From: Epiperipatus broadwayi | Taxonomy: Eukaryota > Onychophora > Udeonychophora > Euonychophora > Peripatidae | DNA length: 64,000 nt | NCBI GenBank assembly: GCA_028023455.1 | Contig: JAQFVV010012418.1 | Span: 11,163,224-11,227,223, forward strand | Reading direction: 5' to 3' | Shown here: positions 53,601 through 64,000 of the stretch, piece by piece | How the letters are laid out: every line of letters begins with the position of its first letter | How positions within the stretch are numbered: the stretch's first letter is position 1 | Notes under the pieces: generated by a model | What the model saw: only the letters and a program-made list of their open reading frames with translations | Databases searched by the model: none | Told to the model about the DNA's origin: nothing | Program-made: the position numbers and the translations under genes

Positions 53601-54672
53601 GTGGAAATGGAACAGACAATAAACTCCAAAATGAGTCTAAGGAACTTGCTGAGACCACCCTTACTTAGAAATATTCATCAAATCTTTGGGCACTATGGAC
53701 CAAGAAAGACAGAAGAGGTAGTGCATCACCAGTTCTACTGGCCAGGAATGTACAATCAGATTCTCACCACTATTAGACAAATGTGATGTCTGTGCTGCCA
53801 ATAAGTTTCCAAATAAATCCTATGCAGGAGGTATGAAACCAGTGATGGCCACAAGACCAAATGAAATCCTCGCTATAGATCATTATGGGCCTTTTCCCAA
53901 ATTTAGGACCTTTCAATACTTGCTTGTCATGTATGATATTTTTTCGAAGTATGTTCAAATTTACCCAGTTCGAACCACCAATTCATGAAATGCCATCTGG
54001 GTCCTTCAGGATAAGCAATTTTCTGAGGTAGGTAAGCCTGAGACCATATTATCAGATCATGGCTCAGCATTCACCTCAAAAGAGTGGAAGAATTGGATAA
54101 AAAAACAAAAGGTAAATCATCGTCTGACATCAATTAGAAACCCGCAGTCCAACCCATGTGAAAGAGTTATGAGAGAAATTAGTCAACTCTTTCATGTGTG
54201 CATACCTACAGATCATCGGAGGTGGGTGGATAAAGTTCCATATGTAATGGACTGCATTAATAATACAATGAATGAGTCAATGGGTTTCACACCTACACGT
54301 CTTCACTATGGGCAGCCATGTCAGGCCATTTTTTCTTCACTATTACCAAAAGATGAAATATGTATTAATCCAATAACTGACCAAGATATGGCCAGAAAGT
54401 GGCTAGCACAGATGGCTCAGAGTTGAATAAAAAGAAGTAGGGTGCAACATTACTATTTTAAAGTTGGGGATCAAGTTTGGTTAAGATCACCAAGAACTAG
54501 TAATGCCCCCAAGAAAGAATTCAAAAAATTCTTCCCATTATACAGTGGGCCATATGAAATAATAAAGGATTGCCATGACAATGCATTTTTGCTAAAGGGA
54601 AAGGGACTCCAGGGGGTTTACAATGCCAGACAGTTAAAACCATATGTGCCACCTGATCCAGGGAAACAATAG
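53601..54672 (+). pseudogene. Ty3/Gypsy integrase (C-terminal pol), decayed
   Basis: Integrase that would insert the cDNA. The zinc-binding H-x4-H (HQIFGH) near 53,670 pairs with CDVC at 53,782, but a frameshift lies between them. The catalytic core shows the first Asp in ILAIDHYGPF, the second in ILSDHGSAFTS, and the Glu in SNPCERVMREI. FTPTRLHYG follows, then VGDQVWLRSP and the GPY motif FPLYSGPYEI near the end. In-frame stops occur near 53,980 and at 54,424. Gag, protease, RT and RNase H are absent, so the element could only move using another element's proteins. Confidence 0.9.
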
Positions 54673-54945
54673 TATAAACATTAAATGAAGAGACAGATAC
54701 ATATATACAGATGACCGACTGACACGACCATAGGAAAAATGAGACTTGATTAACGGACCTATTTATAAGCTAGATAATATTTAAAAAAATGATCGCAATG
54801 AGACATGTATAATTTTTGTAGTTTGTACAGATGATATTATTCACGCTAATGCTGTTCTCCCAGAGTCTACCAATTAGTCGAGTACACTTATGTGAATGTA
54901 TCACGCATAAGTAAAGAGATTTTTTTTTCATTGTTTTTTTTTTTT

Positions 54946-54959
54946 GAAGTGAAAAGAAA
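54946..54959 (+). promoter_or_regulatory. Polypurine tract
   Basis: GAAGTGAAAAGAAA, one T interrupting an otherwise purine run, directly abuts the 3' LTR, the position used to prime plus-strand synthesis. A T-rich block precedes it, as in the element at 1048-8736. Confidence 0.7.
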
Positions 54960-57618
54960 TGAAGCAGTCGGATCTGAGTTCGATCCTAGCTTCATGACAT
55001 CTAGCCATAAGCCCACTTCAAACCCTAGTACTAACCTTAAATTTCCGATGCAATGGGGCTTTATACGTTCAATCCATGCTAATTTCCATAAAGAATAACT
55101 TATTTCATAAATGCGTATTAAAATTAATTAGTTTCAGATTTAAATTGATCAATTCTATTAATAAATTCATGATAGAATTATTCATGAATTTATATATTAT
55201 AACTGCATGGATTGTGCGTATATATTTGTAAATATTTAAATATATATAATTGTTTAAAAGTTTCATTGCATCGGGAATGTTTGATTTTATTTTTAAATAA
55301 TTTGTTAAAGTTTTATTGATTAAAAGCTACATTCTTTCGATAAGCTTTCAGATTTTCCCTTTCCAAAAACAACAGTTAAAGTTTTATTAATTAGAAAAAA
55401 AGATAAGGATTTCCTAATTAAAATCATTTTCTGATTTTAAGAATTCATTTTCTAATTAGAAAATGAATTCAAGTTAATGAGTTTGAAAGCCTTATCGAAG
55501 GAATGTATCTAAAAACAACCAGTAAATCTAAAAACATTGATAATGAAAGAAGCGCTAGCCTGAAGGCATCAGAGGACAGATATATAGCTCTGAAAAGTTT
55601 GGAAAAGAAAAGCCATCTTTGTTGTAGAGAAGTGCAGTCAACTCTGTGCATTTTTAAATTATAAAATTAAATAGTGTTTCGATCATGGTGAAGGGCTAAA
55701 ACATCAGGAATCTGGCTATGGTTCCTGAAGTCCCCTAACAATCTTCAATGAGGCTGCTGAATCTTTTCCGGACCAATCATGCTGCTAAAATTGTGAAAAT
55801 TCATTAAAATACTGTTCAAGTAATCGACCAAATGTGTGCCTATGTTTTTTTACCAACTCGGACGTGTAAACTAAGAACCAGCCCCGGAAGAAATGGGTAA
55901 TATGTTTCCATAATGAACCTTAAACTTTCTGGCCAGTTTCGAACTTTACTTTACACTCCCTTTTAGAGCTCTTTTATTCTTTAATGTAACAATCTTTATA
56001 AAACCTTTTATTCATGCTACTGTAAATTTATATCGTAGTTCTCTCAACCTCTAGTCTTTAAACTTTCTCTTTTCTTACTTGGCGGTTCATTTACTATATT
56101 ATATATATATATATATTTATCGTGTGATTTATTAATGTCATTTATTTTTAATTATATGCCAATAATCTTTCAACTAAATGATCTCCTTTGTTTCCTTTGC
56201 CTTGTGCAAATACTAATATATTAATCCTAATAGTAATTCTCACCCATTAGAACTAGATTTACCGTTCTATCAATTATCGAGTCGAAAGAAATTATTAAAT
56301 GTGTCTTATTTTTATAATTGGCTAATAATAAATTATTAGCTCCATTTTTAATCTATGCCACTGCTATTTTCTTGTTTCACAAATTTTATTTTTTTTTTCA
56401 TATAAAATCTTAAAATGTTTTTTTTTTTGAAAAAGGGCCGATAAAGGAATCCAATAAATATATTCTAATTCAACTTTGTTATTTTCTATTAAGATTCAGG
56501 AAGGGCACGATGATTGGGGCATAATTAATATGATTTGCAAATACTTTAAAATAGTTTTCATTAAAAGCTCGTTTGACTTTAATTAATTGATCAAGTCATC
56601 ATGTAGAGCATTCTATATGGGTTTTAGTATTCAAACGATGACTATCAAGTCATCATCTTCGAACGTTGCTGATGTAGGGCAATCTTCCGCTCCGTTAGGC
56701 TGGTCGGTGATCATATTTCTGTTATTTTAAATTATCGAGGAAGAAAGCACTTCCTCTCCTGTTCATATTAGTCAAAGGGCATAAGACTTGTCAGATGCAA
56801 GCCGCCATAGGACTTCGATTATCGACTAGCTATCGTCTTTCAATTTCACTTTATAGCTCATAATTCGTCAGCACCGTTACCTCTCTGTTCCAGTAAAGCC
56901 CGCTCTGATGCTCGTAATTCATGATGAAGTGATTTAAATTAAAGTCCAACAAATTCTCAGTTATTTCTTAAATAAGTTTTCCAATAAAGATTAAAGTTAT
57001 GCCCTAAAATACGTATCTTGCTCTTCATGAATGGATTTGCGAATGTGAAAATAAATATCACATTCTTCTATATAAAATTAGTAATCATAATTTCCTTTAC
57101 TAATGAATACCTTTATCTGCCTTTATTTTCTTGTTGGGGGCATAGACATAGACTTTCAAATATTGCGTAATATTCATTGGCATATAATAAGGACCGCCAC
57201 TCGTATTATAATTATAAACTTTGTTTAAGGACTAGAATTAATTAATTTAATCTTTATTTAAAATTCAAACCAAACAAATTATTATTATTAAATATTTTCT
57301 AAACACACTTGGTTTCTTAGTGCTTAATTCTTTCATAATTATTTTAATGTTAATACTCGCTGTCTGTGTTGGCAACCCGAACATATACATATGATTCGAT
57401 TTAAAATTATTTTAGTCAGTTTATTATCAGATATTAATGTCAGTTCAGGGGTCTCTGATCCTCACCAACCATTGAGCTAGTTTCTTGGCGCATAGCACTG
57501 TGCCGTCGATTTAGATTTCTACTAATCTGAGCTGTTGAGTTGGGTTTGAAATTCACTTTGATTCAGCTGAGTTTTGATCTGACTTGCAGTTTAGATGGTG
57601 GGTTTTTCGACTGGTACA
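54960..57618 (+). repeat. 3' LTR of Gypsy element
   Basis: 2659 bp copy of 50,704-53,376 with scattered substitutions and small indels; the 30-bp palindrome is conserved at 55,441-55,470. Confidence 0.93.
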
Positions 57619-57667
57619 ATATATATATATATATTCCAATGGCAAAAAAATGTGTCTAATTATAATA

Positions 57668-58063
<396 letters not shown>

Positions 58064-60129
58064 ATTCTTCAATTCAATTTATTTACCATACAAAACTACA
58101 GCAATAAACCAATTTCAGAATTGCACTATAATAACTATACAATAATATACATAAATAATATACATAAATGAGTAAAAATGATGAAAATAATACAATTAAT
58201 GCCATACTTTTTTATAAGATAAGCAACAAATTTTTTAAAGTCTAAAGAAAAAATATTTTTATTAGTAAAATCATGATCATAGGTATTAGGCAAATGAAAC
58301 AAAGGTGAAAATTTTAATATCTTAGAGTGACAAACCTTAGTATAAAATAAAGTAACTGTACTTGTTTTATGTAAAGAATTATTAAAAGTAATATTTGAAA
58401 TTTTGTTAGTTAATATCATTTTTTGATTCACAAGTTTATATAAAATTTTAAGGTCTTTCATTTTTCTTCTAATAGATTGGGATAGATAATGGTCTTTTAA
58501 CTTAATGTACTTAGAAAATTTGTCATAAACCAATTGGATTTTTAATAATATCTCGTTTGGAACTGGGATTCCAAACAACAGATCCATATTCTAAAATTGG
58601 CAAAACCAAAGAAAGAAATAATTTATATTTTGTAAAACTACTAAATTGTCTACCACGCCTTACAATTGCACCCATATTTTTAAAAGCCTTACTTACTCCA
58701 TTTTTAATATGATGTTGAAATGATCCATTGCTTGCAAAAATAATTCCAAGGTCTTTCTGAATATCAACAAATTTTATATTATGATCTTCAATATAATAAG
58801 GACAAATTATCATTTCAGATTTTTGGAATAAGAAACTGTTGAACACTTATCCATATTAATATCTATTTTATTATCTCTACACCAATTCACAAAATTATTA
58901 ATATATTTTTGTAATAATATGCAATCATTAATTGAGTTTATATTTCTAAAAAATGTACAATCATCTGCACAACATAAAATATGCAAAAATTCTAAACTTT
59001 CTCCCAAATCATCAATATAAATGTTAAACAATAATCATGCAAGGATACTGCCCTGAGGTACTCCTATATTACAATAATATGGATTAGAAGAATTATTCTT
59101 AAACTTTACATAAGCTGTTCTCTTCTTAATAAAAGATTCAAACCATGCAACCAAATTATAGGAAAAACTTAATTTATACATTTTGAAAAGCAACCTGGAA
59201 TGATCCACTTTATCAAATGCCTTGGATAAATCAAAATAAACAACCTCTAAATGACATTGATTCTCAAAGGCATTAGCAATGTGATCAGATATTGTTAAAA
59301 ATTAGTTTCAGTTGATCTTCCAGGTAAAAAACCATGTTGCACAGGAACCAAAATCTTATTTATGTCATTTAACAATTTTTTTATAAACATATCTTTCAAA
59401 TATGTGTGCAACTGTATGAAGCACAGAAATTGGTCTATAATTATTAACAGTATCTTTTGAACCATTTTAAAAAATAGGTATAACCTTGGCAAGTTTTAGA
59501 GAGTTAGAAAAAATACAATTTTTAATGGAACAATTAAGAATATAACATAAAGGAGCAGCAATATATTCTACACAACCTTTATTAATGAAAAAAGGTATAT
59601 TGTCATAACATACTTGAATGTCTTTTGAGTTCTTTGACAGCTGATATAATATCACTATTGTTGAAACAATTGATAAAAATGCTATCATTAAAACATCCCT
59701 TGGTCAAATTAAACCCAGACAGTTGAGAATTTTCAAATAATTCAGAAAAGTGAACCTAAAAGTCATCATCACATAAAGATGACTTATAATCCATTTGAGA
59801 TTTCCTTTTGGTAATGCCAGAAGTTTTAATAGAAGACCAAAATTCTTTAGGATTATCTGACAAATTGAGCTCCATATTTTTAATATAGTTTTGATAATCA
59901 ATTTTCTGAACAGCTTTAACTAATCTTCTATAATTAAAAAAAATATTGTAAAAAAGTATATTTCATGTTTTAATGTACTTCTTATGATGATACAATTTCC
60001 TTCTAATAATTTTTTTTAAGTTTATTTGAGAACCAAAAAGAGAAATAATAATTGTGAGGGTCACGTTTTTTTGGTATATAAAAATCAATCAGATCATTAA
60101 ATACTTCATTAAAAAAGTCCATATTATAA

Positions 60130-60130
<1 letters not shown>
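58064..60130 (-). mobile_element. Jockey/CR1-like LINE relic, 5'-truncated
   Basis: Minus-strand non-LTR element with RT and a C-terminal region. Its 3' end reads ATGGTAAATAAATTGAATTG, then (ATT)n. The 5' end runs into a (TAA)n array at about 60,130-60,476, and only the linker between endonuclease and RT is seen upstream of RT. Confidence 0.8.
58135..60120 (-). pseudogene. LINE ORF2 reverse transcriptase (broken)
   Basis: Non-LTR reverse transcriptase read from 60,120 downward in several frames. Order seen: FYIPKKRDPHNYYFSFWFSN (endonuclease-RT linker), AKVIPIF and a decayed NYRPISVL equivalent, HGFLPGRSTETNF, VVYFDLSKAFDKVDH (palm, first Asp; about 59,250), GVPQGSILA and LFNIYIDDLGE (about 59,060-59,000), then ILCCADD, where the usual Y/FADD has Cys in place of Tyr/Phe. 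KDLGIIFASNG and SLVLPILEYGSVVWNPSSKR follow in the thumb and C-terminal region. This matches Jockey/CR1-type elements. At least six frame changes and stops make it non-functional. Confidence 0.85.
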
Positions 60131-60476
<346 letters not shown>

Positions 60477-60479
60477 CAT

Positions 60480-60717
60480 CCTCCTCAGAAAATCCTAATA
60501 TTGCCAGTAAGTAATATTAAAGTAGTTGGGTTTCAAACCCCCCAAAAAACTAATAATAACGCCACAATATAAAATCAAACCAATATATATAATTTCACAA
60601 AATAAAAATAAATCTTTTTGAAACTATAATTAATGAAAATCATAAACTAGCTCAAGAATATCAAAAAAAAAAAAAACTCTTACGTTAACAAAAATTTCTT
60701 TGTTTTTATAAAAAAAA
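60480..60717 (+). other. 5' region of the plus-strand LINE
   Basis: About 240 bp between the TAA array and the ORF1 start. It is probably the 5' UTR of the following LINE; the exact 5' end is not visible. AAAAAAAATG gives an A-rich context at the start codon. Confidence 0.45.
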
Positions 60718-62059
60718 ATGGAGACCACACCTACGCATGATCAAGTAGTTGGTGTCAATATGGCCACTGAAGTGTGTAAACATTTAGACACCATCAAATC
60801 TTATGTCATGGTCACAAAAACTAACATGCAAGCAACAAGTTCAAAGAATTTTGTGACTACAATAAATAATAAAATAGTTCCGAGATTTAGAAAAACAAAT
60901 CCGAATGACGTAAAACAGTTAGATTTAAAGATGCAGGTAAACCAAGACCCTCCCCTTGCACACTGGACCGATAATATGCTAGAAAGAATTGATGAACACT
61001 TTAACAACATGATTCCATGGGGACTCTATACTTCATTCAAAAATTTTTTTTCACCAAACTCAATAGTAATATCTGCCACAGACGCAAATATATCACTATA
61101 TCAGTTTCCACGCACGTTATTATATCAAGCAATAACTGAAAACGAACTGTGGGAAATGATCGTAAGAATTGCAGATCATCCAAATCCCAGATACCTCGCA
61201 ATCAAATTTCTTGGCATTAGTCAAAAGAACCAATTCTGAACAAAATTAAAACAGACAATTACATGATTGTTATAGTTGACCAAGATTGACAGAACCAAAT
61301 TACTGGAATAATAAAAAATGCATATCTTGGATACACAAAACAAGACTTTCAAAAAATGATGGATCCATTTGGCAAGGTTATAGCATTTCAACCAATATAC
61401 CTCAAAGACACACCAATACCAATATACAGCAATAGCTATGATTTTAAGTTAAAATTACACAAAGACATTGACCCAAAATCTATACCAACACAAATTGCAG
61501 CTCAGGAAGCTATGCTTTGCCTATATATGAGAGGTTAAAAACCACAATGCTATGCCTGTGGCAAGCATGGTCACCTAGCCACACAGTGCATGGATGCCAA
61601 CTCATACAGGGCCAGACACCAAATAATCAGCACACCCAATCCCAACATGAAGAGAGCAGCAATACACAAAATAACACTAGAAACTCAAACAATCAATATG
61701 AAAATAATCACAGGACAAATGAAGCTACTAAAAACAAACATGCAGAAGAAAAGACAAATATACTTGAAACTACAACAGATAGCTTGAATAAATTAAATAA
61801 AAGCACTGATCAAAAAGATCAAAATCAAGCACAAATCATACCTGAAGTATCACAAATACCAGCCATATCAATCAATAAAACGTCAGACTCAAATCCAGAC
61901 ATATCTAATAATACATACAACTCCCCAAAAACAAGCATGCCACATATAATTATAAATAAAACATCTACAGATATTCTAGAGTCACTAACCCCATGCCTCT
62001 CTCCCGTAGAAACAACACCAACAGAAGTAACAAAAATCTGGTTGGCCAAGGAGAAATAA
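60718..62059 (+). pseudogene. LINE ORF1 (gag-like, zinc knuckle), frameshifted
   Basis: RNA-binding ORF1 protein of the LINE. The first frame (60,718-61,239, 173 codons) starts METTPTHDQVVG and ends at a stop after SQKNQF. The protein then continues in another frame (about 61,243-61,787) with NAYLGYTKQDFQKMMDPFGK and IPTQIAAQEAMLCLYMRG. A stop in place of one codon precedes PQCYACGKHGHLATQCMD, a C-x2-C-x4-H-x4-C knuckle at 61,545-61,600. A third frame (to 62,059) holds an Asn/Gln/Thr-rich tail ending TEVTKIWLAKEK. Two frameshifts and at least two stops break it. Confidence 0.8.
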
Positions 62060-62250
62060 ATCATAAAGAGCCAAACCAGATGAAAACAATACTCGAACAG
62101 AAATGATTGAACACTTGGCAGAGAACTTATTACCTATGGAGCTGGATAGTAATCAATCCACTAATAACTGCTCACAAAACACTAGAGAATATGCAAAGAC
62201 TTCACGCAAACTTCAACACATTGTGAACCAACTCAAAGCCAATCACAATA

Positions 62251-62505
62251 ATGAAGCTAAAAATATCAGCATATAATGTCAGAGGGCTCAAGTCAGTCAA
62301 CAAAATACATCAGCTACAACAATGGATAAAGATTACACAACCTCATATACTAGGATTTCTAGAAACTAAAATATATAGTGGCTCACAAATTGATCCCTCA
62401 GTACAGCTAAGTAGAGAAGGCTACTGTGCATGCTCTAGAGACACATCATCTCCCTCAGGGGGTACTGGACTGCTCATAACACAAAGTTGTCCTTTTGACT
62501 CATTC

Positions 62506-62550
<45 letters not shown>

Positions 62551-63666
62551 AATTTACTAATAGTAACTTTTAGTCATCAAATCATCACACTAAACATTAT
62601 ATTTGTGTATATTCCACTGAGTCCTACAATTGTCTCAAATATTATATTAAACATAAACTCCTTACTTGGCTCTAATTCATATCCACCCATACTATTTGGG
62701 AATTTCAACATAAAATATCAAGAGTTCATTTCAAAGTGGCTGCATCAAATATCAATTCCACTTATGAGTGCAGAGGGTTTTCTGTCAAATGAAGCAGTCA
62801 CCTTTCACAATGGACGTCATACATCAAGAATTGATCTGTGCTTTTATTCACCTATGTTACACCATCAAATCAGCCTAAACATCAACCCATCTCCCTTCTT
62901 TGATCACTCTGCACAAACCATATTAATTAATCTGACAGAAATCCAAACAACTGCACTTACACATGGTAAAACAATCAGAATTCTACTTCCAACTTCTACC
63001 CCAGAAATTATTTTTTCAGAAACATATATAATGCTTCACAAAATCAAAAATATGCAACTTAACCCCATTCAAATATACTTAGCTTTCATAAGCATTTTAT
63101 CATTTAATATAGATCACATTACACACAAATTGCCCACACCCTCAAGACATCTAGCACTGGCTGATGAAATACATAAATGGATTACAATGATAAACCCAAC
63201 ACACACCAGTCAACAACATATACATAGGCTTACACAAACATACAATAACATCTGTAACCACCTGAAAAACTACCTAGCAATAAAAAAAGGTAAAGTCTGC
63301 CTCAGCCAACAACACACATGGACAAGAAATAACATTCACTGGGCCTTGGCCTACCCATCCACTGTCAGAGTGCCAATGGCACTCACAGAGCAGGGGCTCA
63401 CATATGCAGGAAATAATATGTTAAAACCGATCTATCAGCATTTCAAACAAAAGCTGCAAGCATACCACCTGGTCAAATATAATTCTAAGGTCTTTGGAAA
63501 ACCAGAAACAAATACCCCATATAAAATCACAGAATTTGCTTCTAAACTGGCAACAGTACCTAATGCATGTCACCCAGGAGCACATGGAATCCCCAAATTT
63601 GTCCTTGCACATCTCAGTCAGTTCACTAGCCAATATTTATGTGACCTTGCAAATCATCTATCATAG
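62251..63666 (+). pseudogene. LINE ORF2: APE endonuclease and start of RT
   Basis: 471-codon open frame. ISAYNVRGL is the N-terminal endonuclease motif and FLETKI holds the metal-binding Glu. GGTGLLI follows. A (TA)n insertion at 62,511-62,547 is translated in frame as alternating Ile-Tyr. The usual GDFN is GNFN (FGNFNIKY), SRIDLCF matches the S-x-IDxx strand and FFDHSAQ the final SDH-type motif with F-D-H. The later part, HPGAHGIPKFVLAHL, is the entry to RT. The frame stops at 63,664-63,666. Loss of the catalytic Asp and the repeat insertion argue that the endonuclease is dead. Confidence 0.85.
62511..62547. repeat. (TA)n microsatellite inside ORF2
   Basis: About 18 TA units lying in frame within the endonuclease region; it adds about 12 Ile/Tyr residues between LITQSCPFDSFKI and ANLLIVTF. 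Confidence 0.9.
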
Positions 63667-64000
63667 AAGCTGCATGACAACCAAGGTTTATATCCAATAG
63701 CAATAGTCCCCTTCAACAAGAAAAAAGTACAAGTATCAACACTATCCAACCTATGACCAATCTCTATGGGCCACTTACGATTAAAATAATTGAAAAAGTA
63801 CTCAAAGACAGCCTAGAGCCACATATTTTACCACTAATTTCACACAGCCAGTTCACAAGGAAGCAATCATCAACTGCACAGGCTGCAATGATATTTAAAA
63901 CAGTTATAAACTCAGTATGGGACAGAAAGAAGAATGCACCAATTGCAGTTCAAATTGATATAGAAGCGGTTTTTGACTCGGTCAACATCAATACATTAAT
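63667..64000 (+). pseudogene. LINE ORF2 RT domain, continuing past the window
   Basis: After the stop at 63,666 the RT continues in shifted frames: a decayed PISMGHLRLK (equivalent of the NYRPI block), then SHSQFTRKQSSTAQAAMIF (equivalent of QxGFrkgrST), and NAPIAVQIDIEAVFDSVNIN with the first palm Asp at the window end. At least one frameshift lies near 63,750-63,790. Confidence 0.8.

Larger units (their letters stand above)
50704..57618 (+). mobile_element. Ty3/Gypsy LTR retrotransposon, internally deleted, long LTRs
   Basis: LTRs of 2673 bp (50,704-53,376) and 2659 bp (54,960-57,618), both beginning TGAAGCAGTCGG and ending GGTACA, flank 1583 bp. ATAT precedes and follows the element, consistent with a 4-bp duplication but ambiguous within a TA repeat. 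A PBS-like TGGCGCCCAAGGAAC lies shortly after the 5' LTR and a purine-rich GAAGTGAAAAGAAA directly before the 3' LTR. Only the integrase part of pol remains, with stops. The two LTRs look very similar, so insertion is relatively recent. Confidence 0.9.
60480..64000 (+). mobile_element. APE-type LINE with ORF1 and ORF2, cut by window end
   Basis: Plus-strand non-LTR retrotransposon. ORF1 carries one CCHC zinc knuckle, and ORF2 begins with an APE-like endonuclease followed by RT. Several stops and frameshifts show it is decayed. The clade was not resolved. The 3' part lies outside the window. Confidence 0.85.

Noticed and set aside
54892-55098. 68-codon ORF resembling one at 50,633-50,842
   Set aside because: Both are the same start of the Gypsy LTR read in one frame; repetition reflects the LTR pair, not a gene.

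Overview
This is a gene-poor, strongly AT-rich, repeat-dense stretch of a eukaryotic nuclear genome. Evidence for this is the very long (TA)n, (TAA)n, (ACT)n and (CA)n microsatellites, Penelope-like retroelements with GIY-YIG endonuclease domains, Ty3/Gypsy-type LTR elements, two kinds of non-LTR retrotransposon, tRNA-derived repeats and many fold-back elements. An invertebrate animal fits best; I cannot name the species. No intact host protein gene could be recognised. Nearly all coding sequence is mobile-element sequence with stops and frameshifts.

Layout. (1) 1-12,870: a Penelope-like element (PLE1, minus strand) is split by a nested LTR element (1048-8736). That element has two ~3.3 kb LTRs, a 1.1 kb non-coding interior and a 4-bp target duplication. 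PLE1 is followed in tandem by a 5'-truncated second copy (PLE2), which carries a ~210-bp hairpin insertion. (2) 13,700-22,760: a diverged family of ~410-430-bp repeats arranged as direct units that switch polarity and form giant hairpins. Just before the main array lies a GIY-YIG fragment enclosed by ~250-bp inverted repeats (17,803-18,621). (3) 22,840-35,950: a very large diverged palindrome, two ~4.5-5 kb copies of an unknown unit head to head. Its ~3.5 kb centre holds a second GIY-YIG cassette between ~115-bp inverted repeats (28,022-28,979). (4) 36,400-50,650: small fold-backs, a mosaic direct/inverted duplication, a relic coiled-coil ORF, a tRNA-like sequence, an exon-like tandem duplication, and a palindromic pair of tRNA-derived SINE-like units with hammerhead-like tail motifs. 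(5) 50,704-57,618: a second long-LTR element, with 2.67 kb LTRs, whose interior keeps only a decayed Ty3/Gypsy integrase; it sits in a (TA)n tract. (6) 57,670-64,000: a minus-strand Jockey/CR1-like LINE relic bounded by trinucleotide arrays, then a plus-strand APE-type LINE (ORF1 with a zinc knuckle, ORF2 endonuclease and the start of RT) running off the window.

Nothing here forms a cellular pathway. The common thread is insertion into TA-rich repeats and a strong tendency to inverted arrangement. The most unusual signal is the recurrence of short GIY-YIG endonuclease segments framed by long inverted repeats (two unrelated sequences, same architecture), together with hammerhead-like motifs in the termini of one of these cassettes and in the SINE tails. 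All similarity statements come from reading and aligning by eye; no percent identities were computed.
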